In this document: piece by piece, positions 16,288 through 25,008 of the stretch
Position numbering within the stretch: position 1 is the first letter of the stretch
Layout: every line of letters starts with the position of its first letter
DNA from: Planctomycetota bacterium
GTDB taxonomy: Bacteria; Planctomycetota; Planctomycetia; Pirellulales; Pirellulaceae
Direction of reading: 5' to 3'
Assembly: GCA_017303505.1 (NCBI GenBank)
Contig: JAFLCP010000061.1
Location: 1 to 41,481 of the forward strand
Length of the DNA: 41,481 nucleotides
The notes under the pieces: model-generated
What the model was told of the DNA's origin: nothing
Databases searched by the model: none
What the model saw: the letters and a program-made list of their open reading frames with translations, nothing else
Position numbers and translations under genes: made by a program

Positions 16288-19200
16288 ATGATCAAGGCCT
16301 TTCATTATGGTCGAACGCTGGTTTGGATGGGTCTGGTCGTGCTGTCGTCTCTTCAGGCATTATCAGCGACAATAGCAGCTCAGCAGGCAGTTGACGAGCC
16401 AACGGCGGAGATCGGCTTTATCGGATTGCATGGAGGTATTTACGAGCAGCTTTTACCGCTGGCAAAGAACCTGCCGGTACAGCTCACTTATTTCGAAGAC
16501 GAACGGATCGAAAGTGGGAAGGCCGATGTGGGATCGGTGAAAGTTCTATACATTCAGCATACTCGCGCTGAGGATCGAGAACTCTACAAAAAACTGTTCG
16601 TTGAGGCAAAGAAGAAAAATCCGAAGTTGGTCGTAATCGCTTTCCAAAGCTCTACGGCTGAGTTGTTTTCGAGTTTGGGTCTAGGCGATGTGTTGACTGA
16701 CGACAAGACTGCCGGCCAATATTATGGCAGCTCAACCGAGAATCTTCGCCGTTTACTTGTATACACGGGCAAAACGTATCTTGGACGCGATTGGAAAGTC
16801 GAACCCCCCGAAGATGCCATCGTGGAAGGCTTTTACCATCCCGACCACAGCGGCAAGTTTTTTTCGACCGCTGAAGAGTTGTTGTTATGGTTGCGCAAAG
16901 AAAAGAAGATTCTTCCAACGCAGCCCCGATTGCTAGTTGCGGTGCATGGAACACATTTGGTGTTTCAGCAACCGAAAGTGGTCGATGCGTTGATTCGTGA
17001 GGCAGAACGTCAAGGCGCAGTAGCAGCTGCTGTCGTGGATGGCCGTTCCTCGAGTTACAAAACAGAAACCATACTCTTTCAACCTTCCGCTATTATTCAT
17101 ACTTGCCACAGTATGGATCAGCTAGATTTTCGACTCGACCTTGATGTGCCCCATTTGCATTCGATCTTCATTCGCAAACAATCGATCGATCAATGGCAAC
17201 AGAGCGTGGATGGCCTTAGCAGCAGCGAATTGGCGTTTCACGTAATCGGCCAAGAGCTGCTGGGAGCAATTGAACCACAAGTTGCCGGCGGAACGCTTTC
17301 TGGCAATGGGAGCTCCGAGGAAATTGTACCCATTCCGGAACGCGTTGAGCATTTGATCGGGCGGGCTCTTTCGTTAGCCAAACTACGCAGTTCAGAACCG
17401 GCGAACAAGAAAATCGCGATCGTTTATTATGATCGAGAGATGGGGAAAGGGGAATTGATGCGTGGCAGTTCTACCGGAATGCACCTCAACGGCCCCCGAA
17501 GTTTGCTGAACGTTCTCTCGGCGATGAAAGAGCATGGATATAAAATTGATCCGTTGCCGAGATATGAAGATGAACTGTTGCAATGGATGATCGCTCGTGG
17601 TCGACAAGTGGGGGTATGGGCACCGGGAGAATTGAATCGGCTGGTTCAAGAAGGGTCGCCCGTGTTGGTCCCTGCCGATGAGTATCGACAATGGTATATG
17701 GAAAAAATCCCCGCAGATCGGCGGCAAGAAATGGATGCCAAGTGGGGGCCACCGCCAGGCAAGTTTATGGTGTGGAGTGATGGCACCAAAGAGTACATCG
17801 TCATACCTCGAATCGACCTAGGCAATGTTATTTTGTTGCCGCAACCCTTACGTGGCGAATTGCATGGAAGCGATACTTTATCGAGTCAAGCTCATGATAA
17901 GAAGACAGCTCCGCCACATAACTACATGGCCACCTATTTCTGGCTAGAGAAGAGCTTCAACGCTAATGCGGTCGTTCATTTTGGAACGCATGGTTCAGAG
18001 TTTGCGCTGCCTGGGAAAGCGAATGGTTTAGCTCGCCGCGATTGGCCTGATATCTTGATGGGTTCGATGCCTAACTTTAATCCGTGGATCATCGAGAATA
18101 TGGTCGAGTCATCGCCGGTGAAACGACGGGTCTATGGAACTTTGATTAGTCACTTACCACCGCCAATCGTTGATGCCGGCTTGAGTGATGGCTTAGAGGT
18201 ATTGCATGAAACGATCGACAAATGGGAGATCTTGGAAGAAGGAGCTTTGAAAGCCTCTTTCCGCAAAGAGCTTACCAAACTGATTATTGAAAATCGTTTG
18301 GATAAAGATCTCAAGTTGACGCTCGAACCGGAGCAAGATGCGACCGATGACGTGATTCGTCAAGTCTCTAAATATTTGCATGACATTCAAGAAGAGACGA
18401 CGCCCACTAGTTTGCACTTGTATGGCGAGCCCCCCAGAGAAGATCTCTTGGTTCCTTATCTCGTACAAATATTGCGACGGCCCTTTTTGCATGAATTGGA
18501 ACATATGTTGGGTGTGGCTCATGATCATGCGCATGATGAGAGCGCTGGGCATACGCATGCCTCACGCGAACATTCACATGATGTCCGTCCTACTGCCGAG
18601 AAGATTGTGCAACTAGTTGTACGCGAGAAGATCGATCCGAAAGTTGCGGTTAGCACCGTGTTGGGGAAAGAATACTCCAGTTTGCCCAAGCCGGTGGAAG
18701 ATGGTTTGAAATTGATTGTTGATCTCAATGAGAGATTTAAGCAGACCGATGATGAAATCGAGAATCTATTAAAGGGTTTGGATGGGCGATTCGTTCCACC
18801 TGGTCCTGGCAATAGTCCAATACGCAATCCGAACGCTGTGCCAACGGGACGCAACATGTATTTGCTCAACCCCGAAGAAGTGCCGACCAAGCCGAGTTGG
18901 GAATTGGGGAAGAAATTGGTCGATCAGATGATCGAGCAATATCTTGAGAAACATGGTGAATATCCAACCAAGTATGGTTTTGACCTTCGCAGCAGTGCGA
19001 CGTATCGCGATTATGGAGTGATGGAAGCGCAAATACTCTATTTGATGGGAGTAGAGCCGGTTTGGGATGAAAAGGGACTCGTGAACGATGTCAGGTTGAT
19101 CGACCGTGAGAAGTTAGGCCGCCCTCGAGTCGACGTGTTCATTGCGGCTGGTAGCTGGTACGAATCAAATTTGCCAACGCGTTTGAACTTGTGGGATAAG

Positions 19201-20529
19201 GCCGTTCGGTTGGTGGCTAGCTCGGTTGAAGCCGAGAATCCGATCGCGCTGAATAACCAAGAGACGCTAAAGAAATTGGTCGAGAGCGGTATCCCGCAGG
19301 AACGGGCCGAGATTCTTAGTCGAGGTCGCATCTTCGGTATCGCGCCAGGAAGAGAAATGGGTGGTGGATTGTCGTATCGTGTGCTTCGGTCGGGCGATTG
19401 GGAAAGCCGCGAACAGATTGCCGATAGTTATCTTGCAAGTCACAAGAACATTTTTACCGAAGGGGCTTGGGGAGAACCGGCAGAAGAAGCGTACAACCAA
19501 ACGATTCAAGGCACACACACGGTGGTACGAAGTTGGTCGGATCATATGACGAGTCCACTGGCAAGTCGTTATACGTGGCTTCACGGCGGCGCGTTATGCT
19601 TGGCTGTCGAACGCATGACAGGAAAACGACCCGAGTATTATTTCTCGGATGTGCGCGATCCAGATAAAGCTTCGATGATTGGGGCCGAAGATGCCCTGCG
19701 CCGTGAGTATCGAGTCCGACTCTTCAATCGCAAATGGCTCGAAGGGATGATGAAGGAAGGTTACGCGGGCGCGGATCACATGCGGTTTATGGTTTCCAAT
19801 AGCTTTGCTTGGGAGGTAATGCGGCCAGGGAGTGTGGGGAACGATAACTGGCAAGAAATGAAGAACGTTCTCATCAATGATAAGTTGAAGCTCGGTTTGA
19901 AAGATTGGTTTGAAAAGAATAATCCGTATGCTAAGCAGGACGCGATGGCAGTTATGTTAGAGGCGATTCGAAAGGGTTATTGGACGGCAGATGAAGCAAC
20001 GCAGCGCGAATTAGCAAACGAGTACGCAGCCAATGTCGCGCGGCATGGACTCTCTGGAAACATCGTGAGCGGTGGAAATCGTCCGCTACATGAAAAGGTA
20101 ACGCAGTTATTAAAAGAGTCTGATGACCGCGATGATCGATTGCAGTTTGCCAGTTATGCCAAGAAGTATGAAGAGCAATTCGTCGATCCGAAAAATGATA
20201 AGCAATCTCAGCCGCCCGGCTCTACACTCCCCGCTACCCAAGTGGCACTCTCCCCTGCTCCGTCAGCAACAGAGTTAACCGCGCCATTAGACGCGAAGGC
20301 AAGCGAAACGAATGTGGCAACTGAGGCAGCCAAGCCTAGTTCTGGAGAAGTGTCGGAAAAAGCGAGTGAAACTCAGAACACCGAAGTTGTCTCGGGGAAG
20401 CAACTCGTTCCTTCTGCAGAATCCCTTGAACCCATCAGTTTTTGGGAGACGTATCGGTGGTTGTTGCTGCTTGGAGGTGTCGTGGTTGTATTTTTTGTGT
20501 GGGGATCTTTGAAGAAGCCAACCCTATGA
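16288..20529 (+). CDS. Exported, membrane-anchored CobN/HmuS-type chelatase
   Basis: A 1413-residue protein of the CobN/BchH large chelatase-subunit family. Family motifs include FGTHGSEFALPGK near residue 565, MPNFNPWIIEN, RRVYGTLISHLPPP, and a conserved C-terminal region (TWLHGGALCLAVERMTGK). Unlike cytoplasmic CobN it has an N-terminal signal peptide and ends with a single membrane span (about 1385-1405, WLLLLGGVVVVFFVW) and a short basic tail, so the body should lie in the periplasm. A His-rich stretch near residue 745 (HDHAHDESAGHTHASREHSH) may bind metal. It overlaps the next gene at ATGA and is followed by a DUF2149 gene, the order of HmuS-HmuU-HmuV in Bacteroidota, where HmuS is reported to remove iron from haem. 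The ATG at 16288 gives a proper signal peptide; 16261 would add acidic residues. Substrate could be haem or a cobalamin-like ring. Confidence 0.85.
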   Translation: MIKAFHYGRTLVWMGLVVLSSLQALSATIAAQQAVDEPTAEIGFIGLHGGIYEQLLPLAKNLPVQLTYFEDERIESGKADVGSVKVLYIQHTRAEDRELYKKLFVEAKKKNPKLVVIAFQSSTAELFSSLGLGDVLTDDKTAGQYYGSSTENLRRLLVYTGKTYLGRDWKVEPPEDAIVEGFYHPDHSGKFFSTAEELLLWLRKEKKILPTQPRLLVAVHGTHLVFQQPKVVDALIREAERQGAVAAAVVDGRSSSYKTETILFQPSAIIHTCHSMDQLDFRLDLDVPHLHSIFIRKQSIDQWQQSVDGLSSSELAFHVIGQELLGAIEPQVAGGTLSGNGSSEEIVPIPERVEHLIGRALSLAKLRSSEPANKKIAIVYYDREMGKGELMRGSSTGMHLNGPRSLLNVLSAMKEHGYKIDPLPRYEDELLQWMIARGRQVGVWAPGELNRLVQEGSPVLVPADEYRQWYMEKIPADRRQEMDAKWGPPPGKFMVWSDGTKEYIVIPRIDLGNVILLPQPLRGELHGSDTLSSQAHDKKTAPPHNYMATYFWLEKSFNANAVVHFGTHGSEFALPGKANGLARRDWPDILMGSMPNFNPWIIENMVESSPVKRRVYGTLISHLPPPIVDAGLSDGLEVLHETIDKWEILEEGALKASFRKELTKLIIENRLDKDLKLTLEPEQDATDDVIRQVSKYLHDIQEETTPTSLHLYGEPPREDLLVPYLVQILRRPFLHELEHMLGVAHDHAHDESAGHTHASREHSHDVRPTAEKIVQLVVREKIDPKVAVSTVLGKEYSSLPKPVEDGLKLIVDLNERFKQTDDEIENLLKGLDGRFVPPGPGNSPIRNPNAVPTGRNMYLLNPEEVPTKPSWELGKKLVDQMIEQYLEKHGEYPTKYGFDLRSSATYRDYGVMEAQILYLMGVEPVWDEKGLVNDVRLIDREKLGRPRVDVFIAAGSWYESNLPTRLNLWDKAVRLVASSVEAENPIALNNQETLKKLVESGIPQERAEILSRGRIFGIAPGREMGGGLSYRVLRSGDWESREQIADSYLASHKNIFTEGAWGEPAEEAYNQTIQGTHTVVRSWSDHMTSPLASRYTWLHGGALCLAVERMTGKRPEYYFSDVRDPDKASMIGAEDALRREYRVRLFNRKWLEGMMKEGYAGADHMRFMVSNSFAWEVMRPGSVGNDNWQEMKNVLINDKLKLGLKDWFEKNNPYAKQDAMAVMLEAIRKGYWTADEATQRELANEYAANVARHGLSGNIVSGGNRPLHEKVTQLLKESDDRDDRLQFASYAKKYEEQFVDPKNDKQSQPPGSTLPATQVALSPAPSATELTAPLDAKASETNVATEAAKPSSGEVSEKASETQNTEVVSGKQLVPSAESLEPISFWETYRWLLLLGGVVVVFFVWGSLKKPTL

Positions 20530-21110
20530 TCTCCAACGAAATCGTGCAATCACTGGTGCAATCAACGCAATGGTTGATCACCCCGATCTATTGGGTGCTC
20601 TTGATTGGAGTGTTATGGTTAGCGTTCCAGGCCGGCCAGACATTAAGAGATGCCGTATATCGTTGGCGTTCCAGCGTCGCATGGAATGCCTATATGAAAT
20701 CGCTGCGAGTCTCACAGACAACGCCGAGCAAGTGGAATGAGGTTGCCTATTCGAATTTGCAATTGTGGGTCAGACAACGCGCTGCGGATTGCAGCGATCT
20801 TGAGCTGGTATTGGTGGAAGCGGAATCATGGGCTCAGCGTCGGCTGAGTCGGTTTCAGGTTTGGATACGAACCGGTCCGATGTTTGGTTTGATTGGAACA
20901 CTAGTTCCATTGGGACCCGCTTTGCAAGGTTTAGCGCAATCGAATCTCGACGATTTATCTTCCAATCTATCGGTGGCGTTTACTACGACGATTATTGGAA
21001 TCGGAATTGGCGCTGTTGCCTATTGGTTGTTTATCATCCAGCGCGCCTGGTTCGAGAAGGATCTCATCGAGCTTGAATTTGTAGCGTCGCGTGCCAAGCA
21101 GTTGGGGTGA
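20526..21110 (+). CDS. MotA/TolQ/ExbB-family proton channel protein (HmuU-like)
   Basis: A 194-residue membrane protein with three spans: near residues 12-37 (LITPIYWVLLIGVLWLAF), near 115-145 and near 150-175. The last two enclose the family signature RTGPMFGLIGTLVPLGPALQGLAQ followed by SVAFTTTIIGIGIGAVAYWLF. Such proteins form proton-conducting stators that drive work in or across the envelope. The start overlaps the chelatase stop (ATGA), so the two are translationally coupled. The branch with GPxxGLIGTL(V/I)P(L/M)GP occurs next to CobN-like and DUF2149 genes in methanogens and Bacteroidota. The role here is probably to energise the chelatase (inference). Confidence 0.88.
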   Translation: MISNEIVQSLVQSTQWLITPIYWVLLIGVLWLAFQAGQTLRDAVYRWRSSVAWNAYMKSLRVSQTTPSKWNEVAYSNLQLWVRQRAADCSDLELVLVEAESWAQRRLSRFQVWIRTGPMFGLIGTLVPLGPALQGLAQSNLDDLSSNLSVAFTTTIIGIGIGAVAYWLFIIQRAWFEKDLIELEFVASRAKQLG

Positions 21111-21116
21111 GATGCA

Positions 21117-21458
21117 ATGGCAAAGAGCAGGAAAAATCGACCTTGGCGAATCGAACAAGATGAAGATCCATTAGGTGGCATGGTCAATCTATCGGACCTG
21201 TGGATTGTGGTGATTGTGGCCTTGATGTTAGTTTTGGTTCAGGCGACCGCGAGAAATCAGCGGTTGGCGACAGCCAAGGGTACCGATGGCGAGCAATTTC
21301 CCGAAGAGCAAATGGTCAAGCTCGAACGATTTCGCGAGTCGCCCACGGAGTTAACGGGGCGTGGAGTGCGATTGGGTACCGCCTATCGCCTTGAAAATGG
21401 TGAGGTCGTTTATGCCAGCGAAAGTTCCCATCCAGTCCGCCCCAACGCATCTAAATAA
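21117..21458 (+). CDS. DUF2149 protein (HmuV-like)
   Basis: A 113-residue protein with the DUF2149 hallmark EDPLGGMVNLSDLWIVVIVALMLVLVQA: a conserved cytoplasmic head, then one membrane span at about residues 22-44, then a periplasmic tail. Its size and topology match ExbD/TolR, and DUF2149 proteins are always found beside the MotA/TolQ/ExbB-like partner in the loci I know. It starts six bases after that gene. It would complete the proton-channel stator. The mature tail is short and ends without a recognisable peptidoglycan-binding motif. Confidence 0.85.
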   Translation: MAKSRKNRPWRIEQDEDPLGGMVNLSDLWIVVIVALMLVLVQATARNQRLATAKGTDGEQFPEEQMVKLERFRESPTELTGRGVRLGTAYRLENGEVVYASESSHPVRPNASK

Positions 21459-21671
21459 TCGATCTTTGCCAGTGGGACGGTGACCGCATCGTTGCATTCC
21501 CGCATCTTGGCAGCATTTCACGAAGCGCCATCTTCTGAAATTTTTCGTGCTTTTCGCGTTTTTTGTGGTTCAGCGAAGCGATCTAGTCTTCGAACATAGA
21601 TGATTCCCAATGCGGAAGTAGAGTATAAAGAAGCATTGCTTGAAGTGACTCTACTGCGAAGGCAACCCGAG

Positions 21672-22682
21672 ATGATCAAAATTGATGTCGGTCGTCAACT
21701 TATACTACAAGTTGCAATTTGGTTTAGTTTATTTCATTTCACTTTGTGCTCGTTGCGAGCTCAAGAGGCTTTGCCTAGCTGGCGCGAGGGGGCGTCGAAG
21801 AAGGCCATTATTGATTTCGTCGAACGCGTGACCACGGCAGGCAGTGCAGATTTTGTGCCCCCTGAGCAGCGAATCGCGGTGTTTGACAATGATGGGACTT
21901 TGTGGTCTGAGCAACCGATGTATGTGCAGATGGCGTTTGCGCTAGATCGCGTCAAGATCTTGGCGGAGAAGAAGCCGGAGTTGCTCGATAATAAAATGTT
22001 CAAAGCTATTGTGACCCATGATCGAGAAGCTTTGAAGCAGATCAGTGAACGGGATGTGCTGGAGTTAGTGATGGAGACTCACGCCAACATGTCAACGGCA
22101 GAGTTCGATCAAATTGTAAAGGACTGGATCACAACAGCCAAACATCCTGTTTACAAAAAGCCGTACACCGAGTGCGTTTATGTGCCAATGCTAGAGCTCT
22201 TGGAATATCTCAGAGCAAAACAATTCAAGACGTTTATTGTTTCGGGCGGTGGGATTGATTTTATGCGGCCTTGGGTAGAAACCGTTTACGGAGTGCCACC
22301 CGAGCAAGTAATTGGCAGCGGAGTTAAGTTGCGATACGAGCTGCGGGGCACAGAACCGGTGATCATGAGATTGCCGGAGATCGATTTTATCGACGATAAA
22401 AGCGGCAAGCCTGTAGGTATCCAGCGGCACATTGGCCGACGTCCTATCTTGGCGTTCGGCAACTCCGATGGAGATTATGAAATGCTTCAATACACGACCA
22501 GCGGGGCTAAGACTGCGTTAGGTGTTCTCATTCATCATACCGACTCGAAGCGTGAGGTGGCCTACGATCGTGAATCGCACTTTGGGAAGTTAAATCGCGG
22601 GTTAGATGATGCTGCCACAAACGGTTGGGTTGTTGTGGATATGCAGCAAGATTGGGAGCAAGTGTTCTCTTTTCAGCGTTAA
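21672..22682 (+). CDS. Exported HAD-superfamily phosphatase
   Basis: A 336-residue protein with an N-terminal hydrophobic signal (about 10-30, LILQVAIWFSLFHFTLCSLRAQ) and a HAD phosphatase core. Motif I is FDNDGTLWS, with the two catalytic aspartates in DNDGT; motif II is FIVSGGGIDFM; motif IV is AFGNSDGDYEML. The layout fits the phosphoserine-phosphatase-like branch and suggests hydrolysis of a phosphate ester outside the cytoplasm. The start at 21672 places the signal peptide at the end; the frame is open to 21600. It is separated from the chelatase cluster by 213 bp with no clear terminator. The substrate is unknown. Confidence 0.85.
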   Translation: MIKIDVGRQLILQVAIWFSLFHFTLCSLRAQEALPSWREGASKKAIIDFVERVTTAGSADFVPPEQRIAVFDNDGTLWSEQPMYVQMAFALDRVKILAEKKPELLDNKMFKAIVTHDREALKQISERDVLELVMETHANMSTAEFDQIVKDWITTAKHPVYKKPYTECVYVPMLELLEYLRAKQFKTFIVSGGGIDFMRPWVETVYGVPPEQVIGSGVKLRYELRGTEPVIMRLPEIDFIDDKSGKPVGIQRHIGRRPILAFGNSDGDYEMLQYTTSGAKTALGVLIHHTDSKREVAYDRESHFGKLNRGLDDAATNGWVVVDMQQDWEQVFSFQR

Positions 22683-22753
22683 TGGGTGGTGCATGGTAGA
22701 CGCGGGAGTTAGGCGTATATCTTTTTGGCAGGTCGTACAGGCTTAACTCGCCG

Positions 22754-22919
22754 CTTGGTCCGATTAGCCGACAGCGTTAGCTGCGGTTTTACTTTTCTAT
22801 CGATACACGGTCCCAGTTGCGGACGATGTTAGCAACCTGGAACGCTGTGTGGGAGTACACACGGGCTAGAGGCAGGAGCCTCTCATGCAGCGCGTTCCCA
22901 GGCAGAGCCTGCGAACGAG
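22754..22919 (+). repeat. 166-bp direct repeat, copy 1
   Basis: This 166-bp block is repeated at 23043-23208 with 5 mismatches and no gaps (97% identity). Its right part contains the imperfect palindromes AGAGGCAGGAGCCTCT and GTTCCCAGGCAGAGCCTG. It lies in the 721-bp non-coding gap between the HAD gene and the first sulfatase. No transposase and no terminal inverted repeats were found. Confidence 0.9.
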
Positions 22920-23039
22920 GAAATCGGAATTGATGTCACCGAAGGAGTGGACCTGACGCGACGTTTGTTTGACCGCAAAACACAGCGTGCGTTGGACGCG
23001 TTGTCGCGAGTCGATGTGCTGTACCGAGGCTCCCTCTGA
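22920..23039 (+). pseudogene. Possible C-terminal gene remnant between direct repeats
   Basis: Between the two 166-bp repeats one reading frame is free of stops for 39 codons and then ends at a TGA. It encodes residues such as GIDVTEGVDLTRRLF and TQRALDALSRVDVLYRGSL, which look like ordinary protein rather than random sequence. There is no start; the frame runs back into repeat copy 1. I do not recognise the parent protein. It may be the tail of a gene cut by insertion of the repeat, or chance. Confidence 0.3.
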
Positions 23040-23042
23040 TGT

Positions 23043-23208
23043 CTTGGTTCGATTAGCCGACAGCGTTAGCTGCGGTTTTACTTTTCTATCGATACACGGT
23101 CCCAGTTGCGGACGATGTTAGCAACATGGAACGCTATGTGGGAGTACACACGGGCTAGAGGCAGGAGCCTCTCATGCAGCTCGTTCCCAGGCAGAGCCTG
23201 TGAACGAG
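23043..23208 (+). repeat. 166-bp direct repeat, copy 2
   Basis: Second copy of the 166-bp repeat, offset by 289 bp from the first and with the same orientation. It begins three bases after the stop of the possible gene remnant. The remaining 195 bp before the sulfatase start show no gene. Confidence 0.9.
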
Positions 23209-23403
23209 CTGCATCGTTGGGCATTGTGCGATCCTCCAAGCCCTACAGATTCCCATCTGTACAACTTTCTCCCGATTTTGGCCGGCAAGGGTGGACGAAG
23301 TTGCGTGGAAATGGTTAGCATTGCGCACTGGTCTCAGGTTTACCGAAGCTGTACTTGATCGAACCTGAAAAATCCTCCCAGAAGTGCTCAGGAGTTTTCC
23401 AAG

Positions 23404-24822
23404 ATGAAGTCTGTTCATCTCCTATGGCAGTGTGTGCTGATTCTTTTGATTTCTAATATCGCAATTCAAGCGGACGAGCCGCCGAACATTGTCTATATCG
23501 TCGCGGACGACTTGGGATGGAAAGATGTCGGTTTCCATGGTGCCCAAGATATCAAGACACCCAACCTCGATAAGTTGGCAGCCGGTGGAGTTCGTTTGGA
23601 ACAATTTTACGCTCAGTCCCTATGCACTCAATCGCGGGCAGCCATCATGACCGGTCGCTATCCATGGCGATATGGTTTGCAAACGATTGTGATCCCAAGC
23701 AAAGGAACCTATGGCCTCGCTTTCGATGAACGGACATTGCCAGAGATCTTACGCGATACCGGATATCAAACATCGATGATCGGCAAATGGCATTTGGGTC
23801 ATGCCGATCGAAATTTCTGGCCGCGTCAGCGCGGCTTTGATTATCACTATGGCGCGGTGCTCGGTGAGATCGATTATTTCACCCACGATGCGCATGGAGT
23901 GGTCGATTGGCAACGCGATAATAAAGCTCTTAAGGAAGAAGGTTATGTGACCGAACTGCTCGGGGCTGATGCGGTGAAGTTGATCACAAACTACGACGAA
24001 AAGAAGCCTCTGTTTTTGTATCTCGCTTTCACCGCGCCACATGCTCCTTACCAAGCACCCGCGAAATATGTCGATCGCTTTAAGAATATCGAAGATGAAA
24101 CACGTCGAACCTACGCGGGAATGGTTTCCTGTTTGGATGATCAGATCGGTGAAGTGATCAAGGCTTTAGAGAAAAAAGGAATGATGGATAACACGTTGAT
24201 TGTGTTCCATAGCGATAACGGTGGTACTCGCGATGCACGCTTGACCGGTGAAGGAACTGTTAAAACGGTTCCATGTGACAACGGTCCGCTCAAAGGAGGC
24301 AAAGGAACTTTGTTCGAAGGTGGAACTCGAGTTCCCGCATTTTGCTATTGGCCTGGAAAGATCAAAGCTGGAACAGAGTGCAATGAGCTGATGCATGTCG
24401 TCGATATCCTACCGACGTTTGCAAGTTTGGCTGGCGCCTCGACGGACAAATGCAAAGCGTTGGATGGGCTTAATGTTTGGCCCGCCATTCAAGCTGGAAA
24501 AGATTCTGGTCGCGAAGAAATCGTGTACAACATTGAGCCATTCCGTGGCGCGGTTCGGCAAGGCGATTGGAAGTTGATCTGGACCACTCTATTGCCAGGC
24601 AAGGTTGAGCTCTACAACATCGCAAGCGATCCTAATGAGACCAAAAATGTGGCCGCCGATCAGCCGGAACTAGTCGCAAAACTCAAGGGCCGAATTGAAG
24701 CCTTAGCACAGGAATCTGTTAAGCCCCTGTTTTTCGGTGCGGCATCGGAAGCTGTGTTCAGCGGCGTCTTTGGGCCAGCACCCATTCCGACCGACGAAGG
24801 CTCGGCCACCTCGGAACCCTAA
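23404..24822 (+). CDS. Secreted arylsulfatase (CTQSR active site)
   Basis: A 472-residue type I sulfatase with a signal peptide (cleavage near residue 23, IQA-DE). The active site includes Asp35-Asp36 (VADDLGW), Cys74 in LCTQSRAAIMTGRYP (to be oxidised to formylglycine), Lys128/His130 (GKWHLG), His213 (APHAPY) and Asp271-Asn272 (HSDNGG). The cleft residues are complete, so it should hydrolyse sulfate esters, probably on sugars of marine polysaccharides (inference). The Cys motif is C-x-Q-S-R rather than the usual C-x-(P/A)-x-R. AGGAG lies ten bases before the ATG. A clear terminator follows, and the gene appears to stand alone. Its C-terminal part is typical of the family and normal in length. 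Confidence 0.93.
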   Translation: MKSVHLLWQCVLILLISNIAIQADEPPNIVYIVADDLGWKDVGFHGAQDIKTPNLDKLAAGGVRLEQFYAQSLCTQSRAAIMTGRYPWRYGLQTIVIPSKGTYGLAFDERTLPEILRDTGYQTSMIGKWHLGHADRNFWPRQRGFDYHYGAVLGEIDYFTHDAHGVVDWQRDNKALKEEGYVTELLGADAVKLITNYDEKKPLFLYLAFTAPHAPYQAPAKYVDRFKNIEDETRRTYAGMVSCLDDQIGEVIKALEKKGMMDNTLIVFHSDNGGTRDARLTGEGTVKTVPCDNGPLKGGKGTLFEGGTRVPAFCYWPGKIKAGTECNELMHVVDILPTFASLAGASTDKCKALDGLNVWPAIQAGKDSGREEIVYNIEPFRGAVRQGDWKLIWTTLLPGKVELYNIASDPNETKNVAADQPELVAKLKGRIEALAQESVKPLFFGAASEAVFSGVFGPAPIPTDEGSATSEP

Positions 24823-24863
24823 GCGTTCGATGGTTGTGCTGGGTAATGTTTAGAAGATTCTAT

Positions 24864-24900
24864 CGCTGTGCAAACGGGTCGTTCGCACAGCGTTTTTTTT
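24864..24900 (+). terminator. Rho-independent terminator after first sulfatase
   Basis: An 8-bp perfect GC-rich stem (CGCTGTGC at 24864-24871, GCACAGCG at 24885-24892) is followed directly by eight T residues. Confidence 0.92.
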
Positions 24901-25008
24901 GCGCAGGTTTCATGGCTTACGTACACTAGCCAGTCTTTTTTGCGATACAATCGCCAGTAGAGTCTTCTCGCGTGAGTGATTCTTCTTGTCTTCTCTCGGA
25001 GCGTTTCT

